Shown here: in pieces, positions 58,540 to 64,000 of the stretch
Layout of the letters: the number at the start of each line of letters is the position of its first letter
How positions within the stretch are numbered: position 1 is the first letter of the stretch
Origin: Hyphomicrobiales bacterium
GTDB taxonomy: Bacteria; Pseudomonadota; Alphaproteobacteria; Rhizobiales; Methyloligellaceae
DNA length: 64,000 nucleotides
Direction of reading: 5' to 3'
NCBI GenBank assembly: GCA_021775555.1
Contig: JAJFHP010000065.1
Span: 98,775-162,774 of the forward strand
Notes under the pieces: generated by a model
Database searches by the model: none
Seen by the model: only the letters and a program-made list of their open reading frames with translations
Told to the model about the DNA's origin: nothing
Translations under genes and position numbers: made by a program

Positions 58540-59625
58540 TTAGTGACGCAAGGTTTTACCCACCCGGCCTCTCAGGCGCATGACATAGCCGATCACTTCG
58601 GCCACTGCCTTGAAATGCTCAGCCGGAATAACATCGTCGACCTCCACGCTGCCGTGCAATGCGCGGGCAAGTGGTGGATTCTCGACAATCGGGATATTAT
58701 TCTCTTCCGCAATTTCACGGATCTTGAAGGCCACATTGTCCATGCCCTTTGCGACGCAAATCGGTGCGTCCATGCCCTTCTCATATTCCAGAGCAATCGA
58801 GTAATGGGTCGGGTTGGTAATGACCACGGCGGCGTTTGGCACATTTTGCATCATGCGTTTGCGGCCACGCTCAATACGCACCTGGCGCAGCTTGGCACGC
58901 ACCTGCGGATCACCTTCCATTTGCTTGAATTCGTCACGCAGCTCCTTGACCGTCATGCGCTGCTTTTCCCACCAGGTATGTTTCTGCCAGGCAAAATCTG
59001 CCGCTGCGACAATCGAAAGGATAGCCACCACCCCGATCATCACCTTTGACGCCATGATATGTGTCACATCCATCAGCATGACAGGATCGAGACCAACGAT
59101 TGCATCCAGTTTATCCCTGTTCGGCCAGACGATGATGACGATCACGCTTGAAACGATTGCCAGCTTGGCAAGGCTTTTGGTGAAGTTGACCAGGCTCGTT
59201 TTTGAAAATAGCCGCTTCAAGCCTGCAAGAGGCGATATTTTGGAAAATTTGGGTGTAATCGGTTCAAGCGAAAATAACGGACGATGCTGCACGAGATTTC
59301 CGGCCAGGCCCGCAACCGCGAAAATAATGAAGGGGATCGTCAGCACGCCAAGAACAATGCCGCCGATGGTCTGAAAATTCTCTACCAGCGCCCCTCCCGT
59401 TGTCGGAATTTCGTGGGCCTGGGACAGGATGACTTTAAGCTTGATGGTCAGTGACCAAGCCATGTCCTTGATAAACAGCATCAGCACGATTGTCGCGCCA
59501 ACCATGAGGAACCAGCTGTTTACCTCCTGGCTCTTGGCCACGTCGCCTTTCTTATGGGCGTCGTCCAGTTTCTTTTGGGTCGGCTCTTCTGTTTTTTCGT
59601 GTTGTTCCGGCTGGTCGTCGGCCAT
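58540..59625 (-). CDS. flhB: Flagellar export protein FlhB
   Basis: 361 residues, four membrane helices in the first 220. The autocleavage motif Asn271-Pro-Thr-His lies in 'VVITNPTHYSIALEYEKGMDAPICVAKGMD'. FlhB switches export from rod/hook to filament substrates. Start 16 bases after fliR. Confidence 0.97.
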   Translation of the reverse strand: MADDQPEQHEKTEEPTQKKLDDAHKKGDVAKSQEVNSWFLMVGATIVLMLFIKDMAWSLTIKLKVILSQAHEIPTTGGALVENFQTIGGIVLGVLTIPFIIFAVAGLAGNLVQHRPLFSLEPITPKFSKISPLAGLKRLFSKTSLVNFTKSLAKLAIVSSVIVIIVWPNRDKLDAIVGLDPVMLMDVTHIMASKVMIGVVAILSIVAAADFAWQKHTWWEKQRMTVKELRDEFKQMEGDPQVRAKLRQVRIERGRKRMMQNVPNAAVVITNPTHYSIALEYEKGMDAPICVAKGMDNVAFKIREIAEENNIPIVENPPLARALHGSVEVDDVIPAEHFKAVAEVIGYVMRLRGRVGKTLRH

Positions 59626-59640
59626 ATTCGCTCCCCTTTC

Positions 59641-60411
59641 CTATCCGGTCAACAGATAGGGCCGCAGCGCCTCGCCGAAATAATCGACGAACCACCACAT
59701 CAAGGTGGAGAGCAGCAGCATGAACAGCACCAGGCCGAGCGTAATATTCAGCGGCATGGCCAGGAAGAACACCTGCACTTGCGGAATGAGCTTGGAGAGA
59801 ACGCCGACACCAAGATAGAAGATCAGACCGAACACCAGGAACGGCCCGGCAAGTTGAAGGGCGATACGGAAACCGCCGGTGAGCGTCTGGAGTGCTACTT
59901 GTGCAAAATCTCCGGTTGGCAGGGCGCTGCCCGGCTTGAACAGAATGTAGCTGTCATGAATCGCCATCAGCATGAGATGATGCAAATCGGTGGCGAAGAT
60001 GAGCGCCACGGACAGCATCGACAGAAAAGTACCGAATAAAGAACTTTGCCCGCCATTCGCAGGGTCTACACTCTGCGCAAATGCCAGGCCTGTCTGAAAG
60101 GAAATTGCGGTTCCTGCAAACTGCATCGCAGTGAGGATGATACGCACTGAGAAACCGATCGCGATCCCGATGAGTACTTCTGCAACTACCGCCGAGATCA
60201 TCGCGAACAATGCCGTTGGCAGGCTTGGAAACACCTTGTTCACAAGAGGATAGAGAATAAGGCTCAAAGTCAGCGCAAAGACAAGCCGGATGCGCGACGG
60301 CACCATCCGGTCGCCGATGCCCGGCAATGCCATGGACATCGCCCCTGTCCTTGCGAACAGCAGAATAAACGCAAACGCAGTCTGGGGCAGAAAATCGAGC
60401 GTGAAGTTCAT
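59641..60411 (-). CDS. fliR: Flagellar export protein FliR
   Basis: 256 residues, six to seven hydrophobic segments; 'FARTGAMSMALPGIGDRMVPSRIRLVFALTLSLILYP' and 'FILFKPG' are typical. Part of the FliPQR export gate. 12 bases after fliQ. Confidence 0.96.
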   Translation of the reverse strand: MNFTLDFLPQTAFAFILLFARTGAMSMALPGIGDRMVPSRIRLVFALTLSLILYPLVNKVFPSLPTALFAMISAVVAEVLIGIAIGFSVRIILTAMQFAGTAISFQTGLAFAQSVDPANGGQSSLFGTFLSMLSVALIFATDLHHLMLMAIHDSYILFKPGSALPTGDFAQVALQTLTGGFRIALQLAGPFLVFGLIFYLGVGVLSKLIPQVQVFFLAMPLNITLGLVLFMLLLSTLMWWFVDYFGEALRPYLLTG

Positions 60412-60423
60412 CGCGCCAATTCG

Positions 60424-60687
60424 CTATCCGCCAACGATATGGGCGGCAATCCGGTCCATATATCCAGCCAGTGCAGATCCCATGAAGGGCAGAGTAACCA
60501 TCATGGTCAGGAAGATGGCAATGATCTTCGGGATAAAGACCAGCGTCATTTCCTGGATTTGCGTCAGAGCCTGGAACAGCGCAATGACAACACCGACCAG
60601 CAGACCAACCAGCATCATGGGACCGGAGACCTTCAGCATGGTCCATATCCCGTCGCGCGCAATATCCAGTATTTCAGCACCACTCAT
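60424..60687 (-). CDS. fliQ: Flagellar export protein FliQ
   Basis: 87 residues with two membrane helices; 'PMMLVGLLVGVVIALFQALTQIQEMTLVFIPKI' is the family signature. Four copies are expected per export gate. 53 bases after fliE. Confidence 0.97.
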   Translation of the reverse strand: MSGAEILDIARDGIWTMLKVSGPMMLVGLLVGVVIALFQALTQIQEMTLVFIPKIIAIFLTMMVTLPFMGSALAGYMDRIAAHIVGG

Positions 60688-60740
60688 TGTGAGACACCCC
60701 TTTTTGTTATTCGTTCCCGTAAGTCTTGGAATCCAGCCAG

Positions 60741-61061
60741 TCAGATCGGCATGTTGAGAATGTCCTGGTAGGCCGAGATCACCCGGTCGCGCACGGTGAC
60801 CAGCGTCTCGACCGCGAGTTCAGTTTCCGCGACCGCGGTCACAAGATCGAGCACATCCGCGTTGCCGTTCGCCACATTCGTTGCCTGAGCTTCTGATGCC
60901 GCACCGGTCTTTGAAACGTTCGAGAGCACTGCCTCGACGATACTGCCAAATTCACTGGGGCCCTGATCCGCACCGGGGGTCTTGGCCTGGCCGCTCAAAT
61001 TTTTCGCCAAATCCGCAACCGCGGAATAGGCGTTGGCGCCTGCTGAAGAATTTATAGACAT
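60741..61061 (-). CDS. fliE: Flagellar basal-body protein FliE
   Basis: 106 residues. The C-terminal half 'DVLDLVTAVAETELAVETLVTVRDRVISAYQDILNMPI' is diagnostic; FliE links the MS ring/export gate to the rod. The N-terminal half is low-complexity Ala/Ser/Gly. 26 bases after flgC. Confidence 0.95.
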   Translation of the reverse strand: MSINSSAGANAYSAVADLAKNLSGQAKTPGADQGPSEFGSIVEAVLSNVSKTGAASEAQATNVANGNADVLDLVTAVAETELAVETLVTVRDRVISAYQDILNMPI

Positions 61062-61087
61062 TAATCAATCTCCTTTACGGGAATCTG

Positions 61088-61498
61088 TCAGACACGCAGG
61101 ATTTCAAGTGTGCGCGCCAGCATCCGCCGCGTGGCGCTTATGACATTCAGATTCGCCTGGTAGCTGCGCTGTGCCTCACGCATATCCATGCCTTCAACCA
61201 GCGAATTGACATTGGGCATCTTGACATAACCTTGCTCGTCGGCAGCCGGATGGCCCGGCTCGTAACGCTTATTGAATTCACTCTGATCCAGCTTGATGCG
61301 GCCCGAAGCAACTGTCTTGACACCAAGTTCGCGATTCACTTCCTGGGTGAAAGTGGGAATTCTGCGCCGGTAAGGATCACCACCCGGTTCGCTCGCGGTC
61401 GAATTGGAGTTGGCAAGGTTTTCCGCTATCACGCGCATGCGCCCACTCTGGGCCCTGAGCCCGGCGGTGGCGACTTTCATTGAAGCCATCAGGTCCAT
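61088..61498 (-). CDS. flgC: Flagellar proximal rod protein FlgC
   Basis: 136 residues: 'MASMKVATAGLRAQSGRMRVIAENLANSNSTASEPGGDPYRR' at the N-terminus and the C-terminal 'VNSLVEGMDMREAQRSYQANLNVISATRRMLARTLEIL' coiled-coil, as in rod proteins. 41 bases after flgB. Confidence 0.96.
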   Translation of the reverse strand: MDLMASMKVATAGLRAQSGRMRVIAENLANSNSTASEPGGDPYRRRIPTFTQEVNRELGVKTVASGRIKLDQSEFNKRYEPGHPAADEQGYVKMPNVNSLVEGMDMREAQRSYQANLNVISATRRMLARTLEILRV

Positions 61499-61539
61499 GA
61501 ATCAGCTCCGTCCTTCGTCTCTGCTTTCCGCGCGACACA

Positions 61540-61953
61540 TTATGAGGTGCGCCCGATTGCTGTTTTCAGCAACCCGAGCGATTTCGAATAGAGCGTTGAC
61601 GCCATCTGGAAGTCGAACTGGTTGGCCGACACCTTGATCATCTGCTCTTCAAGCACCACCGCGTTACCGGCCGGGGTCTTCTCCCAGCCTTTGTTGGCCT
61701 CGCTCTTGAAAGCTCCACCCTGCATCCTCATCGGTGATGTCTGTACGTGGGAGTGATGTGTCCGCGCCGCCGCAATACCCGCCAGGCGTGGCGCGTGAGG
61801 GCTTTTTTGCGTGCTCATCGGCGCCAGGTCGCTTGGACGAAACCCCGGCGTATCCGCATTGGCGATATTTTGAGCCAGGACGCCCTGACGCGCCTGGTGC
61901 CAGCGCATCTTGGTTTTCAGCATCCCCAGCAGGGGCAAATCGGTGATGGCCAC
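61540..61953 (-). CDS. flgB: Flagellar proximal rod protein FlgB
   Basis: 137 residues from GTG 61953. That start is preferred because GGAGGGAG lies just upstream, whereas the in-frame TTG at 61971 would fall inside that site. Rod motifs: 'KMRWHQARQGVLAQNIANADTPGFRP' and the C-terminal 'ANQFDFQMASTLYSKSLGLLKTAIG'. First gene of flgB-flgC-fliE-fliQ-fliR-flhB-cckA; a predicted CtrA box lies 78 bases upstream. Confidence 0.95.
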   Translation of the reverse strand: MAITDLPLLGMLKTKMRWHQARQGVLAQNIANADTPGFRPSDLAPMSTQKSPHAPRLAGIAAARTHHSHVQTSPMRMQGGAFKSEANKGWEKTPAGNAVVLEEQMIKVSANQFDFQMASTLYSKSLGLLKTAIGRTS

Positions 61954-62030
61954 GATCTCGTCTCCCTCCAAAGGTTAATGCAAGCTGCATTGATTTATCT
62001 TCTACTGGGCAAACTTTGCCGCTCTTAGGG

Positions 62031-62045
62031 TTAAAAAGCCGTTAA
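62031..62045. promoter_or_regulatory. Perfect CtrA box, flgB side
   Basis: TTAAAAAGCCGTTAA matches TTAA-N7-TTAA exactly. It ends 78 bases from the flgB GTG start and is the nearer of two boxes to the flgB operon. The rest of the 256-base flgB-fliO gap shows no coding sequence. Confidence 0.75.
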
Positions 62046-62110
62046 AGAATCGCTATACCAATGTCGCTGTATTTGCTTTTTTCAGGAATCGACCTGATCT
62101 GGCGGGAAAA

Positions 62111-62125
62111 TTAACCATTTGTTAG
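62111..62125. promoter_or_regulatory. Near-perfect CtrA box, fliO side
   Basis: TTAACCATTTGTTAG matches TTAA-N7-TTAA with one mismatch (7 of 8) and has the TTAACCAT form common in alphaproteobacteria. It lies 85 bases before the fliO start at 62210, mirroring the distance of the other box to flgB. Confidence 0.65.
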
Positions 62126-62209
62126 GGGCCACTGCGGCAATTTTTGCCTACCGACGTTAACCAAACGCCGCGTAAGGCAAAGCCGAGGCGGTGGACTGTG
62201 TGAGTGCTG

Positions 62210-62614
62210 ATGCCAACCGATTTGAACGACATCATCTATTACGTGATTGCATTTGTTTTCGTCATCGCCCTGATTGCGATTGGCGCCCGCCTTCTCAAGG
62301 GTGCGATGAACAAGGGCAATTCAAAAGCAGGCAGTTTTCTACGCGGCCGTGACAAGCGGCTGGGTGTTGTTGAAGCTGCTTCTGTAGATGGCAGGCGCAA
62401 GCTGATCCTGCTTCGGCGCGACGATGTTGAGCATCTGATCATGACCGGCGGCCCCGTCGATGTCTTGATCGAAACCGGCATTCAAGGTCCACAACCAGAA
62501 GAACCTTCCTTTGAACCTCAAAAGGAAGATGGCCGAGTCATAATCGCGCGCGATCCAGAACCAGTGGCGCCAGCATATGAACCGGACTCAGAAGACGACC
62601 AAGTCGACAGATAA
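62210..62614 (+). CDS. fliO: Flagellar biosynthesis protein FliO
   Basis: 134 residues from ATG 62210 (a GTG at 62204 is also in frame). One N-terminal membrane helix ('IIYYVIAFVFVIALIAIGARLL'), then a cytoplasmic 'RDKRLGVVEAASVDGRRKLILLRRDDVEHLIMTGGPVDVLIETGI', the FliO/MopB core, and an acidic disordered tail. FliO aids assembly of FliP. It overlaps fliP by 38 bases. Confidence 0.92.
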   Translation: MPTDLNDIIYYVIAFVFVIALIAIGARLLKGAMNKGNSKAGSFLRGRDKRLGVVEAASVDGRRKLILLRRDDVEHLIMTGGPVDVLIETGIQGPQPEEPSFEPQKEDGRVIIARDPEPVAPAYEPDSEDDQVDR

Positions 62615-63353
62615 CAGTATTGCGATCCGTTCCGCGCTGCTGGGCTGCGTTGCTTTAGCGGCAATGGTTAGCCCGGCTGGCGCGCAGAATGTCACCATTG
62701 GCCTTGGAGAAGGCTCGGCGGTGACGGAGCGCGCTGTCCAGATTATTGCCCTCATCACGATCCTGAGCCTTGCCCCATCGATCCTGGTGATGGTCACATC
62801 CTTTACCCGGATCGTGGTCGTGCTCTCCCTGCTCAGGACCGCGATTGGCGTCCAGCAATCACCGCCCAACACCGTGGTCATGTCACTGGCCCTGTTCCTG
62901 ACCGCGTTCGTCATGGGGCCGGTTTTCCAGAAATCCTATGACGCTGGCGTCAAACCACTCATCGCGGAGGAAATCGAGATCGCCGAGGCGTTCGAAAAGG
63001 CGTCCAAGCCGTTTCAGGGGTTCATGCTGTCCCATGTGCGGGAGAAGGATCTCGAACTGTTTATGGGCATGGCGGGCGGTGAGCGCCCGGCGAAAGCCGA
63101 AGATGTTTCCTTGCGCATCCTGGTTCCGGCATTCATGATTTCCGAACTCAAGCGCGCTTTCGAGATCGGCTTCCTTCTGTTCGTGCCCTTCATCGTCATC
63201 GACATGGTGGTGGCTTCGGTGCTCATGTCCATGGGCATGATGATGCTGCCACCGGTGATCATCTCCCTGCCCTTCAAGCTGATCTTCTTCGTGCTGGTGG
63301 ACGGCTGGCACCTTGTCGCCGGGAGCCTGGTGCAGAGCTATGGCGGGGGCTGA
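62577..63353 (+). CDS. fliP: Flagellar export protein FliP
   Basis: 258 residues. A signal-like hydrophobic start ends in 'AAMVSPAGAQN'; then 'ILSLAPSILVMVTSFTRIVVVLSLLRTAIGVQQSPPNTVVMSLALFLTAFVMGPVF' and 'LVPAFMISELKRAFEIGFLLFVPFIVIDMVVASVLMSMGMMMLPPV' are essentially invariant FliP blocks. Core of the export gate. The long overlap with fliO implies coupled translation; an internal start is possible. Confidence 0.97.
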   Translation: MNRTQKTTKSTDNSIAIRSALLGCVALAAMVSPAGAQNVTIGLGEGSAVTERAVQIIALITILSLAPSILVMVTSFTRIVVVLSLLRTAIGVQQSPPNTVVMSLALFLTAFVMGPVFQKSYDAGVKPLIAEEIEIAEAFEKASKPFQGFMLSHVREKDLELFMGMAGGERPAKAEDVSLRILVPAFMISELKRAFEIGFLLFVPFIVIDMVVASVLMSMGMMMLPPVIISLPFKLIFFVLVDGWHLVAGSLVQSYGGG

Positions 63354-63700
63354 CGCCGCTATCTGAACATCTGTGTAACCGTTACAGAGAATGTCCGCTA
63401 TTGGGGGTAAGGCGGACTCTAATTGAGGTGGTGCGTTACGTCCGCTTTTGACCCAAAGCGGGCATGCCCCGCAGCAACAGCCGTCAAGAGATTGGCAGAA
63501 GATGAGACGCCTTTACGCTCTTCAGCTAGATATTTGCCGGCATTTTTTCTCATTGATGTGCCCACAAAGGTTGTTTTGCTTGTGGCGCACGGAAAGGCAG
63601 ATCCCCATCCTAAAACGATGATGCGGAGAGTTTCCCCCTCCCAAGTCAGGGTCCGAATTATTACAAATCCGGACCCTGAAATCTCAGGAGGATAAGGGTA
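63354..63700. repeat. Hairpin-rich non-coding region after fliP
   Basis: This 347-base gap contains three inverted repeats: GTCCGC...GCGGAC (63393-63417), GTCCGCTTT/AAAGCGGGC (63440-63463, nine pairs with one G-T) and CAGGGTCCG/CGGACCCTG (63647-63678, nine perfect pairs, 14-base loop). The first two share the GTCCGCT stem and resemble a dispersed GTCCGCT(A/T)TTGxCxxxAAGCGGAC element I recall from Rhizobiales intergenic regions. None has a T-run. A 90-residue open frame here (63423-63695) overlaps the hairpins and lacks coding features. Confidence 0.55.
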
Positions 63701-64000
63701 CTAGTTTTTCTTTTTCTTCTGTGCGGCTTTGATTTTCTTCTTCAGCTCCGCCATCTTGACCAAATCGACGAAGTCTTTGTGCGACGTAGCGACGAAGCCC
63801 GTGCTTGGCCACACACGATATTTGTTGGCTGCCTCAATCGGCAGACTGGCAAAGGCGTTGCGTAAATTGTCGATAAATTTTTCACCAAATTCCTGCTTGG
63901 TTACCATCGGGGTGTTCGGGACCCTCTGACATTTGACGATAGAAATTTCACTGTTGACCAAGCGATCATTGGTTTCGTCCCAGGAATCGTATTTGAGGAC
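63701..64000 (-). CDS. C-terminal part of an unknown protein (cut by right edge)
   Basis: The frame is open from the right edge to the stop at 63701-63703, so about 99 residues are seen. They include 'KYDSWDETNDRLVNSEISIVKCQRVP', 'FIDNLRNAFASLPIEAANKYRVWPS' and a very basic tail 'KKKIKAAQKKKKN'. No in-frame ATG starts it inside the window, so it continues outside. Family not recognised; the tail suggests nucleic-acid or acidic-partner binding. Confidence 0.6.
   Translation of the reverse strand, partial: VLKYDSWDETNDRLVNSEISIVKCQRVPNTPMVTKQEFGEKFIDNLRNAFASLPIEAANKYRVWPSTGFVATSHKDFVDLVKMAELKKKIKAAQKKKKN

Noticed and set aside
63423..63695. 90-residue open frame on the + strand
   Set aside because: It runs through inverted repeats, lacks a ribosome-binding site and shows no protein-like motif.

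Overview
The window is ordinary chromosome of an alphaproteobacterium, most likely a (marine) member of the Hyphomicrobiales/Rhodobiales type. This rests on the CckA hybrid kinase at the end of a flagellar operon, perfect or near-perfect CtrA boxes (TTAA-N7-TTAA), an alphaproteobacterial LexA box (GTTC-N7-GTTC) upstream of recA, a zeta-type F1-ATPase inhibitor, a short PurL with separate PurS and PurQ, and the neighbourhood rpsD / trmJ / icd / alaS / recA / cckA-flhB. The species call is inference. No rRNA, tRNA, CRISPR array, prophage or intact insertion sequence was found.

Region by region: 1-5.0 kb holds housekeeping genes (end of a beta-propeller protein, ceramidase-like membrane protein, CinA-type protein, sfsA, map-radC, a cyclophilin-like protein). 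5.1-10.4 kb is a lipid/polyketide region: type III polyketide synthase plus isoprenylcysteine-type methyltransferase on the + strand, facing a NodE/NodF-like ketosynthase and acyl carrier protein, then an acyl-CoA ligase. 10.5-17.4 kb has a DUF2147-SPOR envelope protein and a fadE-fadB-fadA beta-oxidation operon. 17.7-23.5 kb has a double-CDGSH protein and a complete branched-chain amino acid ABC transporter (livHMGF, a small membrane protein, then the binding protein and a terminator). 23.5-28.7 kb carries a P1 peptidase/DUF2259 pair, purB, an HpaI-type aldolase and the ATPase inhibitor. 28.9-33.6 kb is the purC-S-Q-L operon running into bolA-grxD. 33.7-46.2 kb: DUF1326/DUF2182 pair, rpsD, trmJ, icd, a voltage-sensor K+ channel with a cyclic-nucleotide-binding-like domain overlapping alaS, recA, and three small accessory genes. 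46.4-55.9 kb: a HerA-like ATPase, a YadGH-like ABC exporter, a cupin, an SLC13 permease coupled to a tandem universal stress protein, and a sulfotransferase-GST pair. 55.9-63.4 kb: cckA and flagellar export/rod genes (flhB, fliR, fliQ, fliE, flgC, flgB), diverging from fliO-fliP. The right edge has a hairpin-rich non-coding stretch and a truncated unknown gene.

Functional links: the polyketide region plausibly makes a methylated alkyl-pyrone/resorcinol lipid from long acyl starters; fadD and fadEBA make and degrade acyl-CoA; BolA and Grx4 are Fe-S partners; CckA controls CtrA, whose predicted sites sit between flgB and fliO, so a regulator and its target promoter are in one locus. Nothing here is proven to be a new system; the strongest candidates are the type III PKS/ketosynthase/ACP cluster, the SLC13-Usp pair, the sensor-type K+ channel fused to alaS expression, and the small membrane gene sharing recA's SOS box.
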